From contig NZ_CP108080.1 in the NCBI RefSeq assembly GCF_036181745.1, positions 1,984,001-2,048,000 of the forward strand: a DNA stretch of 64,000 bases, read 5' to 3'. The notes below the pieces were generated by a model, which did no database searches, was not told the DNA's origin, and saw nothing but the letters and a program-made list of their open reading frames with translations. Both the position numbers and the translations under genes were made by a program. Numbering within the stretch: position 1 is the stretch's first letter; every line of letters starts with the position of its first letter. The DNA is from Streptomyces sp. NBC_00259 (GTDB lineage: Bacteria; Actinomycetota; Actinomycetes; Streptomycetales; Streptomycetaceae). Positions 9,515-19,082 of this stretch are shown here, in pieces.

Positions 9515-11464
9515 TCACGCGCCGGGTTCGAACGTGACCGGCAGCCGGGCGGGGGCGTTGCCGGTCGGCGCGACCTGCAGGGTCTTGAGCGCGAACTCCA
9601 TGACCTTCTTGTAGATGGGTCCGCAGATCTGGCCGCCAAAATAGCTGCCCTTGGTGGGGTTCTGGATGGCGCAGTAGACGGTGATCTGCGGCTTGTCGGC
9701 GGGCGCGAAGCCCGCGAAGGAGGCGGTGTAGCCCCGGTAGCGGCCGAGTTCCGGGTCGACCCTGTTCGCCGTGCCGGTCTTGCCGGCGACGCGGTAGCCG
9801 GGGATCCGGGCCTTGGTGCCGGTGCCCTCCTCGTCGCCGACGACCGATTCGAGCATGGTGGCGAGGGTCTTGGCGGTCTTCTCGCTGACCACGCGGGTCG
9901 TCTCGGGGGCGGGGGCCGGGGCGAAGCGGCCGTCGGGGCCCTTGGTGCCGCGGACCAGGGTGGGTTCGATGCGTACGCCGCCGTTGGCGATGGTCGAGTA
10001 GACCGAGGCCGCCTGCATGGCGTTGATCGACAGGCCCTGGCCGAACGGGATCGTGTACTGCTGCGAGGTCGACCAGTCCTGGGGCTTGGCGAGGATGCCG
10101 GCGGTCTCACCGGGGTAGCCGAGCCCGGTCGGGCTGCCGATGCCGAACTTGCGCAGGTACGAGTAGAGGACCCGGTTGGCCTGCGTCTGGGTCTTGCCGA
10201 GCTGTCCGGTCGCCAGGATGGTGCCGATGTTGCTGGACTTGGCGAGGACGCCGTTGAGCGTCAGGTACCAGGTGGGGTGGTCGATGTCGTCCTTGAAGAG
10301 CCGGTCGCCGCGGTGGAGCCGGTTGGGGACGGTGACATGGGTGGCGGGCGTCGCGGCCTGTTCCTCCAGGACCGCGGCCATGGACATGACCTTGCTGGTG
10401 GACCCCGGTTCGTACACGTCCTGGAGGGCGGCGTTGCCCATGGCGGCGGCGTTGGCCCGGGAGATGTCGTTGGGGTTGAAGCCCGGGGCGTTGGCCATGG
10501 CCAGCACCTCGCCGGTCCTGGTGTTCTGCACGACCACGTAGCCGCGGTCCGCCTTGGACTTCTCCACCTGCTGGCTGATCGCCCGCTGGGCGGCCCACTG
10601 GAGGTCGCGGTCGATGGTGAGCTCGATGTCGGAGCCGGGGACGGCGGGCGTCTCGCGGCTTCCGGCGGTGGGCACCCGGCGGCCGCCGGACTGGGCGTAG
10701 GTGATGCTGCCGTCCTCGCCCGCCAGCTCCTTGTCGAGCATGGACTCCAGGCCGCCGGCGCCGCGGCCGTCGGCGTTGACGTAACCCAGTATCCCGGCGG
10801 CGAGATCGCCGTTGGGGTAGACGCGTTTGCTGCTGGTCTCCTGGAAGACGCCCGCGAGGACGTTGGCGCCGGGGCCGCCCGCGGCCCGGTCCGCCGCGGC
10901 CTTCTCGGCGAAGACGCTCTTGAGGTCCTGGATCTGCTTCCAGACCTGCGGCATCTGACGGCGGGCCAGGACGGTGTAGCGGGACTTGGGCGCCTTGAGC
11001 TTGTTCGCCAGCTCGGCGGCGTCCTCGCCGACGATCGGCGCGAGCAGCGCGGCGGCCTGCTCGGGCGCGTCCGGGGCCTTGCTCTCCTCGGGCGTGAACA
11101 TCTTCGGGTCGGCGGTGATGTCGTACGCGTCCACGCTGGTGGCCAGGGCGATCCCGGAACGGTCGGTGATCCTGCCGCGCTCGGCCGCCAGCTTGTGGCT
11201 CAGGTAGCGGTTCTTCTCCGCCTTGGCCGCGTACGTACCGGCGTCGACGGCCTGCACCTGCAGCAGCCGGACCACGAACGCCAGCATGACGAGGGTGAGG
11301 GCGAGGCTGACGAGCCGCAGCCGGGGCCGGGGGTTGCCGAGCCTGATCCGGCCGGGCGCCGCGGTCCTGCCGGGGCGGCGCGCGGCGGGACGGCCGCGGC
11401 CCGCGGGCCTGCCGGGACGTGCGGGGCCCGGCACACGGCGCCGCGGTGGTTCCTGGGGTGGCAC
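9515..11464 (-). CDS. ftsI: Septal transpeptidase FtsI (class B penicillin-binding protein)
   Basis: Cross-links septal peptidoglycan as partner of FtsW. After a basic Pro/Arg-rich tail there is one membrane anchor (LRLVSLALTLVMLAFVVRLLQV), the PBP dimerisation domain, then the transpeptidase domain with SxxK (STSK in EPGSTSKVM), SxN (SSN in AKSSNIGT) and KTG (AGKTGTANR). GTG 11464 starts 4 nt after the ftsL stop, with AGGTGA just upstream, and gives 649 residues, as in S. coelicolor. The same frame stays open further upstream but that part overlaps ftsL. Confidence 0.95.
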   Translation of the reverse strand: MPPQEPPRRRVPGPARPGRPAGRGRPAARRPGRTAAPGRIRLGNPRPRLRLVSLALTLVMLAFVVRLLQVQAVDAGTYAAKAEKNRYLSHKLAAERGRITDRSGIALATSVDAYDITADPKMFTPEESKAPDAPEQAAALLAPIVGEDAAELANKLKAPKSRYTVLARRQMPQVWKQIQDLKSVFAEKAAADRAAGGPGANVLAGVFQETSSKRVYPNGDLAAGILGYVNADGRGAGGLESMLDKELAGEDGSITYAQSGGRRVPTAGSRETPAVPGSDIELTIDRDLQWAAQRAISQQVEKSKADRGYVVVQNTRTGEVLAMANAPGFNPNDISRANAAAMGNAALQDVYEPGSTSKVMSMAAVLEEQAATPATHVTVPNRLHRGDRLFKDDIDHPTWYLTLNGVLAKSSNIGTILATGQLGKTQTQANRVLYSYLRKFGIGSPTGLGYPGETAGILAKPQDWSTSQQYTIPFGQGLSINAMQAASVYSTIANGGVRIEPTLVRGTKGPDGRFAPAPAPETTRVVSEKTAKTLATMLESVVGDEEGTGTKARIPGYRVAGKTGTANRVDPELGRYRGYTASFAGFAPADKPQITVYCAIQNPTKGSYFGGQICGPIYKKVMEFALKTLQVAPTGNAPARLPVTFEPGA

Positions 11465-11468
11465 TGCG

Positions 11469-12023
11469 TCACCTGCCGGGGGTCGTGGGGGGCGGCGTCG
11501 GCGCACCGGACACGGGCGGCTGCGCGGAGGGCGGCTTCTGGGCACCCGATGCGGGCGGCGGGGCGGGGGCGCCGGACGCGGGCGGTGGCGTCGCCGCCGG
11601 TGCGGGCGTGGCCGATGCGGGCGGCGGCGCGGGACGCCGTACGGCGGACGGGTCGGCGGTCGCCCTCTTCGGCACGCCGCGGACCGTGCCGTCCGGCCCG
11701 AGGAAGGCGGGGCCGCCACCGGGCACCATGCCGAGTTCCCGGGCCCGCCGCTCCAGCGCGTCGGGAGCGGAACGGCCGTCCACGTCCCGCTGGAGCGCCT
11801 GCTCCTGGTCGGTGAGTTCGGTGGTCTTCTTCCTGAGCTCGCTCAGCTTGAAGGAACCCTCGTTGAGCGAGGTGTTGAGGAGCAGCAGGGAGATCAGTCC
11901 GCCGCCGAGCAGCACGACGACGAGCAGGACGAAGGGGGTACGGGCTGCGGTGCTCGGTCCGGACGGCATGAACCGTGCGAGCCGCGCGGCGCGTCCCCTG
12001 AGCTGTCCGGCGGCCTTCCTCAC
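11469..12023 (-). CDS. ftsL: Cell division protein FtsL (actinobacterial, Pro-rich C-terminus)
   Basis: Small bitopic divisome protein between rsmH and ftsI, identified mainly by position and shape. Basic N-terminus, one membrane segment (about residues 30-50, FVLLVVVLLGGGLISLLLL), then a coiled-coil stretch (SFKLSELRKKTTELTDQEQALQRDV) and the RARELGMVPGG motif typical of FtsL-type proteins. The C-terminal 60 residues are Pro/Ala-rich with repeated PPPASGA units. GTG start with GGAGGG upstream. 184 residues. Confidence 0.88.
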   Translation of the reverse strand: MRKAAGQLRGRAARLARFMPSGPSTAARTPFVLLVVVLLGGGLISLLLLNTSLNEGSFKLSELRKKTTELTDQEQALQRDVDGRSAPDALERRARELGMVPGGGPAFLGPDGTVRGVPKRATADPSAVRRPAPPPASATPAPAATPPPASGAPAPPPASGAQKPPSAQPPVSGAPTPPPTTPGR

Positions 12024-12083
12024 CGCTCGCCCTCCCTCTCCGCGGCTGCTGTCACCGATCGCTCTCCCTCGCCGCGGCCGCCG

Positions 12084-13061
12084 TCACCGCACGTCCTCCC
12101 GGATCCGCTCGGCGCCGCGCAGCCTCGCGGGCGCGGCCCGGCGGTTCTCGGCGACCTCTTCCTCCGTGGGGAGTTCGGCGCCGCGGGTGAGGAGCTTCAG
12201 CCGCGGCTGGTAGCGCTCGGGGACGACGGGCAGTCCGGGCGGTGCCGTGCTCGCGGCGCCTTCCGCGAAGACCTGCTTGACCAGCCGGTCCTCCAGCGAG
12301 TGGTAGGAGAGGACCGCGATCCGGCCACCGACGGCGAGGGCCTTCACCGCCGCCGGGACGGCGCGTTCCAGGACCGTCAGCTCGCCGTTGACCTCGATGC
12401 GCAGGGCCTGGAAGGTGCGCTTGGCGGGGTTGCCGCCGGTGCGCTTCGCCGCCTGCGGGAGCGCGTCACGGATCAGTTCGACGAGCCGGGCGCTGTTGGA
12501 GAAGGGCTCCTTGTCCCGCTCCCGTACGACCGCCGCCACGATCCGCTTGGCCTGCTTCTCCTCGCCGTAGGCGCGCAGGATCCGCACCAGCTCACCGGGC
12601 GGGTAGGTGTTGAGGACCTCGGCGGCGCTGACCCCCGTCGTCTGGTCCATGCGCATGTCGAGCGGGGCGTCCTGGGCGTAGGCGAAGCCGCGGTCGGCCT
12701 CGTCGAGCTGCATGGAGGAGACACCGAGGTCGAAGAGGACGCCCTGGACGGCGGGGATGCCGAGCCGGTCGAGGACGTCGGGCAGCTCGTCGTAGACGGC
12801 GTGCACGAGGGTGGCGCGGTCACCGAAGGAAGCGAGCCGCTCGCCGGACAGCCGCAGCGCCTCCTTGTCCCGGTCGAGCGCGACGAGCCGTACGCCGGGG
12901 AACCTGGTGAGCAGTGCCTCGCTGTGTCCACCGAGGCCGAGGGTGCAGTCGACGACCACGGGGCCCCGGTCTTCGGCGGGGCCGGTCCCGGGCTGCTCCA
13001 GGGCGGGCGCCAGCAGGTCCAGGCACCGCTGGAGCATCACCGGGACGTGTCGCTGGCTCAA
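12084..13061 (-). CDS. rsmH: 16S rRNA m4C1402 N4-methyltransferase RsmH (MraW)
   Basis: SAM-dependent methylase of C1402 in 16S rRNA, normally the first or second gene of dcw clusters. The 325-residue protein has the family N-terminus HVPVML, SAM loop [12 protein letters not shown], the insert [22 protein letters not shown], and the C-terminal [11 protein letters not shown]. The start is TTG 13061, supported by GAGAGGG 5 nt upstream and by the exact position of the HVPVML motif. First gene of the operon, with a strong promoter 106-133 nt upstream. Confidence 0.95.
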   Translation of the reverse strand: MSQRHVPVMLQRCLDLLAPALEQPGTGPAEDRGPVVVDCTLGLGGHSEALLTRFPGVRLVALDRDKEALRLSGERLASFGDRATLVHAVYDELPDVLDRLGIPAVQGVLFDLGVSSMQLDEADRGFAYAQDAPLDMRMDQTTGVSAAEVLNTYPPGELVRILRAYGEEKQAKRIVAAVVRERDKEPFSNSARLVELIRDALPQAAKRTGGNPAKRTFQALRIEVNGELTVLERAVPAAVKALAVGGRIAVLSYHSLEDRLVKQVFAEGAASTAPPGLPVVPERYQPRLKLLTRGAELPTEEEVAENRRAAPARLRGAERIREDVR

Positions 13062-13166
13062 TGCGCCCTCTCAGGTCCGGCGCGGGCGGTGGCCGGGCCG
13101 GACGTTCGTTTGCCGCACGCGCGGGAGATCGCGAAATGTGCAGGATGTGTCCGTGAACTGCGCGTC

Positions 13167-13194
13167 ACTTTAGTCCACAGGTCGTGCCGGTCAA
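13167..13194 (-). promoter_or_regulatory. Promoter of the dcw operon
   Basis: On the minus strand TTGACC (13189-13194) and TAAAGT (13167-13172) are 16 bp apart, a good vegetative (HrdB-type) promoter. Predicted transcription start near 13160, leaving about 100 nt of leader before rsmH. Confidence 0.75.
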
Positions 13195-13356
13195 TCAACC
13201 GGCTGGCGCGTCGCACCGGCGGCCGTCGCCGGTTCCGGGGAGCGAACGACTCACCCGAACGGACCCCGCCCGTGCCCGCCTGTGGGTTAGCTCACAACAA
13301 GCCTCGTTGACGTTCTTTGTCCGCTCTCACAGCGGGCTTCGCGGGCTCGTGACCAT

Positions 13357-13362
13357 TACCGT
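13357..13362 (+). promoter_or_regulatory. -10 element of a leaderless carbonic anhydrase mRNA
   Basis: TACCGT is followed by exactly 7 nt and then ATG 13370, with no Shine-Dalgarno. No convincing -35 at 17-18 bp. Confidence 0.5.
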
Positions 13363-13369
13363 CGTAGAC

Positions 13370-13912
13370 ATGTCGACCTCCGCGCACCTCCCCGCCGAAC
13401 CCGCCGTCTCGAACGGAACCGTCACCGAGCGGCTCATCGAAGCGAACCAGCGCTACGCGTCGAAGTTCACCGACCCCGGGATGGACGCCCGGCCGGTGCT
13501 CCAGGTCGCCGTGGTGGCCTGCATGGACGCCCGGCTCGATCTGCACGCGGCCCTGGGCCTGGAACTCGGCGACTGCCACACCATCCGCAACGCGGGCGGG
13601 GTGGTCACCGACGACGTGATCCGCTCCCTGACCATCAGCCAGCGCGCGCTCGGCACCCGCAGCGTCATCCTCATCCACCACACCGGCTGCGGTCTGGAGA
13701 GCCTGACCGAGGACTTCCGGCACGAGCTGGAGGACGAGGTGGGGCAGCGGCCGGCCTGGGCGGTCGAGGCGTTCCGCGATGTCGACCAGGACGTGCGGCA
13801 GTCGATGCAGCGCGTGCGCACCTCGCCGTTCCTGCTGCACACCGAAGACGTCCGCGGCTTCGTCTTCGACGTCACCACGGGCCTGCTGCGGGAGATCGAC
13901 CCGGCCGCCTGA
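13370..13912 (+). CDS. Beta-carbonic anhydrase
   Basis: Zinc enzyme interconverting CO2 and bicarbonate in the cytoplasm. 180 residues, matching the short actinobacterial class (Rv1284-like). Zinc ligands and the catalytic dyad are visible: ACMDAR (Cys, then the Asp-Arg pair) and HHTGCG (His and Cys). ATG 13370 was chosen because it starts a normal N-terminus and sits 7 nt after a -10-like hexamer. The open frame extends 62 codons upstream through non-coding-looking sequence. Divergent from rsmH, occupying the place mraZ has in other bacteria. Confidence 0.9.
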   Translation: MSTSAHLPAEPAVSNGTVTERLIEANQRYASKFTDPGMDARPVLQVAVVACMDARLDLHAALGLELGDCHTIRNAGGVVTDDVIRSLTISQRALGTRSVILIHHTGCGLESLTEDFRHELEDEVGQRPAWAVEAFRDVDQDVRQSMQRVRTSPFLLHTEDVRGFVFDVTTGLLREIDPAA

Positions 13913-14247
13913 ACCGATCGCACGGCGCGGCACAGGGCCGCGTGCGGGCGGCGCGGGACGGCGTGGGCCGGCGTGGGGCGGCGTGGGGCGGCGTGGGCCG
14001 GCGTGGGGCGGCGTGGGCCGGCGTGGGGCGGCGTGGGGCGGATCACAGCTCTCCGTGAGCAGCCAAACACGGCAACTTCCGACATATGGCACCCACTTAT
14101 CCACAGGCGAGTGACACGAAGCGGTACCGCCAACAAGAATGCGGGTGTGACACCTCCGCGGAACCGACCGCGGGCGGTGTCCGTGTTTCGGAGTGGGCCG
14201 TGCCGTAAGCAGCGCACCGGTCCATGGAACGGGCCGAGGAGGGCCGG
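13913..14247. other. Intergenic region carrying a 10-bp minisatellite
   Basis: 335 bp between the carbonic anhydrase and moxR genes. The first part is the GC-rich tandem array annotated separately. The rest (14041-14247) is less GC-rich and probably holds the moxR promoter, but I see no clear -35/-10 pair. Confidence 0.6.
13951..14040. repeat. 10-bp tandem repeat, 8 near-perfect units plus one degenerate
   Basis: Units of GCGTGGG(G/C)CG run from 13961 to 14040 without indels, preceded by the degenerate unit GCGCGGGACG (13951-13960). Only the eighth base varies (order C,G,G,C,G,C,G,G). The period is close to one helical turn. Confidence 0.95.
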
Positions 14248-15300
14248 GTGACGACCTATGACGATCGAGCGAGCCTCACAGATCTGACCACCACAGCGGA
14301 GCGTGTCCGCAGGTCGGTGGAGGGTGTGATCGAGGGCAAGCCTGAGGTCGTACGGCTCTCGCTGACCGTGCTGCTCGCCGAGGGACATCTGCTCATCGAG
14401 GATGTTCCGGGCGTCGGCAAGACGATGCTGGCCAAGGCGCTGGCGCGATCCATCGACTGCTCGGTCCGGCGTATCCAGTTCACGCCGGACCTGCTGCCCT
14501 CGGACATCACGGGTGTGTCGATCTACGACCAGCAGCGGCGGGACTTCGAGTTCAAGCCGGGCGCGATCTTCGCGCAGATCGTGATCGGCGACGAGATCAA
14601 CCGCGCGTCGCCCAAGACGCAGTCCGCGCTGCTGGAGTCCATGGAGGAGCGGCAGGTCACCATCGACGGGCAGACGTACGAACTGCCCAGCCCCTTCATG
14701 GTGGTGGCCACGCAGAACCCGGTGGAGATGGAGGGCACGTATCCGCTGCCCGAGGCGCAGCGCGACCGCTTCATGGCCCGGGTGTCGATGGGCTATCCGA
14801 CGCCGGAGGCCGAGCTGCAGATGCTCGACGTGCACGGCTCGGTGTCGCCGCTCGACGACCTCCAGCCCGCGGCGCACGCCCATGACATCGTGAAGCTGAT
14901 CGACGCGGTGCGCACGGTCCATGTCGCCGACTCCGTGCGGCGGTACGCGGTGGAGCTGGTCTCCGCCACGCGCAACCACGCGGACCTCAGGCTGGGTGCC
15001 TCGCCGCGCGCCACTCTGCATCTGCTGCGGGCGGCGAAGGCCTCGGCCGCGCTGTCCGGCCGGGACTACGCGCTGCCGGACGATGTGCAGTCGCTCGCGG
15101 GGCCGGTGCTCGCGCACCGGCTGCTGCCCACGGCCCAGGCCCAGCTGAACCGCCGTACCGCCGAGCAGGTCGTGCTGGAGATCGTCCAGCGCACGCCCGT
15201 ACCCACGTCGGGCAACGACAGCGGATACGGCACGGCGCCCCGCCAGGTGCCCGGCAGCCCGGCCTACGGCCAGCAGCGGCCCGGCGCCCGGCGGCTCTGA
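14248..15300 (+). CDS. MoxR-family AAA+ ATPase
   Basis: AAA+ chaperone-like ATPase that typically works with DUF58/VWA proteins in assembling or activating complexes. Walker A EDVPGVGKTMLAKAL, Walker B IVIGDEINRASPKTQ with the MoxR signature that follows, sensor region ATQNPVEMEGTYPLPEAQ. About 350 residues. I chose GTG 14248 because AGGAGG sits 5 nt upstream. An ATG 24 nt earlier is in frame but has no such site. Its stop overlaps the DUF58 start (TGATG), so the pair is coupled. Confidence 0.93.
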   Translation: MTTYDDRASLTDLTTTAERVRRSVEGVIEGKPEVVRLSLTVLLAEGHLLIEDVPGVGKTMLAKALARSIDCSVRRIQFTPDLLPSDITGVSIYDQQRRDFEFKPGAIFAQIVIGDEINRASPKTQSALLESMEERQVTIDGQTYELPSPFMVVATQNPVEMEGTYPLPEAQRDRFMARVSMGYPTPEAELQMLDVHGSVSPLDDLQPAAHAHDIVKLIDAVRTVHVADSVRRYAVELVSATRNHADLRLGASPRATLHLLRAAKASAALSGRDYALPDDVQSLAGPVLAHRLLPTAQAQLNRRTAEQVVLEIVQRTPVPTSGNDSGYGTAPRQVPGSPAYGQQRPGARRL

Positions 15301-16649
15301 TGGCGGCCGGGAGCCCTGCCGCCGGCGGTGAGGACAAAGGCGGTCTGCGGGCGGCTCTCGGCGGCCTGACCACGCGCGGCCGCTCCTTCCTGGCCGCCGG
15401 TGTGGCCGCGGCGGTGTGCGCCGTGGTGCTGGGGCAGAGCGATCTGCTCCGGGTCGGGCTGCTGCTCGCCGTGCTGCCGCTGATCTGCGTGGCCGTGCTG
15501 TACCGCACGCGCTACCGGGTGGCGGGCAGCCGCCGGCTGTTCCCGTCCCGGGCACCGGCCGGCTCCGAGGCCCGGGTGCATCTGCGGATGGACAACGTCT
15601 CGCGGATGCCCACGGGTCTGCTGATGCTCCAGGACCACGTGCCGTACGTGCTGGGGCCGCGGCCCCGCTTCGTGCTGGACCGGGTGGAGCCGGGCGGCCG
15701 CCGGGAGGTGTCGTACCGGGTCCGCTCGGATCTGCGCGGGCGGTATCCGCTCGGCCCGCTGCAGCTGCGGCTCAGCGACCCGTTCGGCATGTGCGAACTG
15801 ACCCGCTCCTTCAGCGCGTACGACACGCTGACCGTCATCCCGCGGACCGAGCCGCTGCCGCCGGTGCGGCTGTCCGGCGAGGCCATGGGGTACGGCGACG
15901 GACGGCAGCGCTCGCTGGCCCTGGCCGGTGACGACGACATCATTCCCCGGACCTACCGGCACGGGGACGATCTGCGCCGGGTCCACTGGCGTTCCACCGC
16001 GCGCTACGGCGAGCTGATGGTGCGCCGCGAGGAGCAGCCGCAGCGGGCGAGATGCACGGTCCTGCTGGACACCCGCCGTGGCGCCTACCAGGGCGCGGGC
16101 CCCGACTCGGCCTTCGAGTGGGCGGTGTCGGGCGCGGCCTCCGTGCTGGTGCACATGCTGGAGCGGGGTTTCTCGGCGCGCCTGCTGACGGACACCGGGA
16201 CCTCGGTGCCGGGCGACGGCGGGGAGGGTTTCGCCGGATCCACCCAGGAGTCCGCGGAGTCGGCCGGGCTGATGCTGGACGCCCTCGCGGTCGTGGACCA
16301 CTCGGACGGCGCGGGACTGGCGCGCGCCTATGACGTGCTGCGCGGCGGTAACGAAGGGCTGCTGGTCGCCTTCTTCGGCGACATGGACGAGGAGCAGACG
16401 GTGGTGACGGCCCGGATGCGGCAGCGCAGCGGCGCCGCCGTCGCGTTCGTCCTGGACAGCGGTGTGTGGGTGACGGGCGGGGCGGTGGACGACGTGGTCG
16501 AGGGGCGGCTGCGCCGGCTGCGCGAGGCGGGATGGACGGCGGTGCCCGTCCGGCCCGGGGCCGCGCTGCCCGAGCTGTGGCAGCAGGCCGCACGCGAACG
16601 GACCGGGTCCGCCGCCGGTGCGACGGTTGCTTCCGGGGGATGGTCATGA
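15300..16649 (+). CDS. DUF58 domain protein (VWA-like, MoxR partner)
   Basis: 449 residues with two N-terminal membrane segments (about residues 24-65) and the DUF58 core, whose signature is YRHGDDLRRVHWRSTARYGELMVR. The C-terminal half has the VWA-like fold expected of MoxR partners. The gene lies between moxR (1-nt overlap) and a transglutaminase-like membrane protein (ATGA overlap). This three-gene set is widespread in bacteria, and its exact substrate is unknown. Confidence 0.9.
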   Translation: MAAGSPAAGGEDKGGLRAALGGLTTRGRSFLAAGVAAAVCAVVLGQSDLLRVGLLLAVLPLICVAVLYRTRYRVAGSRRLFPSRAPAGSEARVHLRMDNVSRMPTGLLMLQDHVPYVLGPRPRFVLDRVEPGGRREVSYRVRSDLRGRYPLGPLQLRLSDPFGMCELTRSFSAYDTLTVIPRTEPLPPVRLSGEAMGYGDGRQRSLALAGDDDIIPRTYRHGDDLRRVHWRSTARYGELMVRREEQPQRARCTVLLDTRRGAYQGAGPDSAFEWAVSGAASVLVHMLERGFSARLLTDTGTSVPGDGGEGFAGSTQESAESAGLMLDALAVVDHSDGAGLARAYDVLRGGNEGLLVAFFGDMDEEQTVVTARMRQRSGAAVAFVLDSGVWVTGGAVDDVVEGRLRRLREAGWTAVPVRPGAALPELWQQAARERTGSAAGATVASGGWS

Positions 16650-19063
16650 GCGGTCGCGGAAGGCTCGCCCTGTGCGCCTATGCCGCCACGCTGATGGCGG
16701 CGGGCGCCATGATCCCGCTGGTCGATCCCTGGGTGTGGCTGCTGCAGGCCGCGGTCCTGCTGGCGCTGGTCGCCGGGGCCGGCGCACTGGCGCGTCGGGT
16801 GCCCCTGGCGCGGCCGCTGACGGTGGCGGCCCAGGCGGTGCTGGCCCTGCTGATGCTCACGCTGGTCTTCGCCCGGGAGCAGGCGCTGATCGGACTGCTG
16901 CCGGGGCCCGATGCCTTCGCCCGGTTCGGCGAGCTGCTGTCCACGGGCTCCCAGGACGTCGGCCGGTACGCGATCCCGGCGCCGGCGACCGACGGCATCA
17001 AGCTGATGCTGATCGGCGGAGTGCTGCTGATCGGCCTGTCGGTGGACGCCCTCGCGGTGACGTACCGCAGCGCCGCTCCCGCGGGTCTGCCGCTGCTCGC
17101 GCTGTACTCGGTGGCCGCCGGGCTGTCCGGCGGCGGGTCCGGCTGGTGGTGGTTCCTGCCGGCGGCCTCGGGCTATCTGCTGCTTCTGCTGGCCGAGGGC
17201 CGGGACCGGCTGTCCCAGTGGGGCCGGGTCTTCGGCGGCGCGCCCCCGCGCGGTGCGGCCGGCTTCGAGCCGGGGGGCGGAGCCGCCCGGGCGCCGCTGC
17301 GCACCGGCCGACGGATCGGTGCGGCCGCCCTCGGCGTCGCCCTGGCCGCCCACGCCGCGTTCCCGGCGCTGGGCAGCGGGCTGCTGGGAGAGGACGGCGG
17401 CGGTTCGGGTACGGGCACGGGCGGCGGCACGATCAACGCGGTCAACCCGGTGGTGACGCTGCAGGACAGCCTCAACCAGCCCGAGAGCCGCGAGTGGCTG
17501 AAGTACAAGACCAACGCGGACGCCACCGGCGACATGTATCTGCGGATCATGGCGCTGGACCAGTTCGACGGCGGGGCGTGGAAGTTCTCGGTGCGCAAGG
17601 TCACGGACATCCCGGAGCGGCTCCCCCAGCCGGAGGGCCTGGGCAGCGGTGTCGGCACGACGGAGATCAGGACGAACATCTCCGCCGCCGGTGCCTACAA
17701 GCAGGGCTGGCTGCCGATGCCGTATCCGGCGACGAACGTGGCCGTGGACGGGAACTGGCGCTTCGACCCGGCCCGGCGGACCATCGTCGGCGACCGCGGG
17801 CAGACGACCGGCGGGCTGCAGTACTCGGTCACGAGCCTGCAGGTGAAGCCCACCGCGGAGCAGCTCGCCGGAGCACCGAAGGCGCCCGCGTCGGTGCTCG
17901 AGGAGTACACGAAGGTGCCCGATGCCCTGCCGGCCGACGTGCCGGCCACCGCGCTCCGGGTGACGAAGGGCGCGGCGAACGACTACGAGCGGGCGGTGAA
18001 GCTCCAGGACTGGTTCGCCGTGGACGGCGGTTTCACCTACGACACCCAGGTGGAGTCGGGCGGCGGTGCCCAGGCGATCTCCCGCTTCCTCAAGAACAAG
18101 GAAGGGTTCTGCATCCACTTCTCGTTCTCCATGGCCGCGATGGCGCGGACGCTGGGGATACCGGCGCGGGTCGCCGTGGGCTTCACGCCCGGTTCGCCCG
18201 CGACGGGCGGAGCGATGTCGGTCAGCAACCAGGACGCCCACGCCTGGCCGGAGTTGTACTTCGAGGGTGTGGGGTGGACCAGGTTCGAGCCGACACCGAC
18301 GCGGGGCAGCGCGCCCGACTACACCCGTGCGAGCACTCCGTCGGGCGGTCCGTCCAGCCCGGCCGAGCCGGAGGCGAGCGCGTCCGTGGCCGTGCCGGTC
18401 GCCCCGTCGCAATCTGCCGACTGTTCTCCGCAGGAGCGGCGGCTCGGCGAGTGCGGAGCACAGGCGCCGGAGGACGTGTCGGTGGCCGGCGGCGGAGGGC
18501 CGTCGCTGCCCACCGTCCTGCTGTGGATCGCGGTGGGCGCCGGTGTGCTGCTCGTACCGCTGCTGCCGATGCTGTGGCGGCTGCGAGTGCGAGCCGTCCG
18601 GCTGGGTTCCGACGGGCGTACGCCCGAGGAGGCCGCCGCCCGGACGCTGACGACCTGGCTGGAGATCGGCGACACGGCGTGGGACTACGGCATCCTGCCG
18701 GACGAGTCGCTGTCGCCGCGCAGGGCGGCCGCCCGCATCGTGCGGCTCGGCCGTCTGGAAGGCGAGCCCGCGGACTCGGTCCACCGGGTGGCCCACGCGG
18801 TGGAGCAGATCCTGTACGCGCCGCGTCCGCTGCCCGGGACCGGTCTGGCCGAGGACGCCGGACGGATCCGGGCGGGCCTGTCCGCCCAGGCGGGCCGCGG
18901 TGCCCGGCTGCGGGCCCTGTTCCTGCCGCGCTCGGCCGTGCGCGTCGTGTGGGCGTCCTCGGAGCGCTGGAGCACGCTGACGGACCGTGGGACCGCCGCC
19001 CGTCGCCGGATCACGGACCGCTGGCTCGCCCAGGTGCGCAGGCAGTCACAGCAGCGCGGCTGA
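16646..19063 (+). CDS. Membrane protein with periplasmic-type transglutaminase-like domain
   Basis: 805 residues from ATG 16646, which overlaps the DUF58 stop as ATGA and follows GGGGGA. Several N-terminal membrane segments (about residues 10-230), then a large extracellular region with the transglutaminase-like core: Cys in KEGFCIHFSFSMAAMART, His in QDAHAWPELYFEG, followed by WTRFEPTP. A Ser/Pro-rich linker leads to a last membrane helix (LPTVLLWIAVGAGVLLVPLL) and a cytoplasmic DUF4129-like tail. Likely a protease or cross-linking enzyme acting at the surface with MoxR/DUF58. The substrate is unknown. Confidence 0.9.
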   Translation: MSGRGRLALCAYAATLMAAGAMIPLVDPWVWLLQAAVLLALVAGAGALARRVPLARPLTVAAQAVLALLMLTLVFAREQALIGLLPGPDAFARFGELLSTGSQDVGRYAIPAPATDGIKLMLIGGVLLIGLSVDALAVTYRSAAPAGLPLLALYSVAAGLSGGGSGWWWFLPAASGYLLLLLAEGRDRLSQWGRVFGGAPPRGAAGFEPGGGAARAPLRTGRRIGAAALGVALAAHAAFPALGSGLLGEDGGGSGTGTGGGTINAVNPVVTLQDSLNQPESREWLKYKTNADATGDMYLRIMALDQFDGGAWKFSVRKVTDIPERLPQPEGLGSGVGTTEIRTNISAAGAYKQGWLPMPYPATNVAVDGNWRFDPARRTIVGDRGQTTGGLQYSVTSLQVKPTAEQLAGAPKAPASVLEEYTKVPDALPADVPATALRVTKGAANDYERAVKLQDWFAVDGGFTYDTQVESGGGAQAISRFLKNKEGFCIHFSFSMAAMARTLGIPARVAVGFTPGSPATGGAMSVSNQDAHAWPELYFEGVGWTRFEPTPTRGSAPDYTRASTPSGGPSSPAEPEASASVAVPVAPSQSADCSPQERRLGECGAQAPEDVSVAGGGGPSLPTVLLWIAVGAGVLLVPLLPMLWRLRVRAVRLGSDGRTPEEAAARTLTTWLEIGDTAWDYGILPDESLSPRRAAARIVRLGRLEGEPADSVHRVAHAVEQILYAPRPLPGTGLAEDAGRIRAGLSAQAGRGARLRALFLPRSAVRVVWASSERWSTLTDRGTAARRRITDRWLAQVRRQSQQRG

Positions 19064-19082
19064 GAAGCGGTAGGGCCGTAGG

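Noticed and set aside
13951..14040. Tandem array considered as an origin iteron or CRISPR
   Set aside because: Too short a unit, no spacers, no replication genes or DnaA boxes nearby; best called a minisatellite.
16328..18796. 822-codon open frame antisense to the transglutaminase gene
   Set aside because: Composition is low-complexity Arg/Gly/His and it lies over a gene with an intact Cys/His transglutaminase core.
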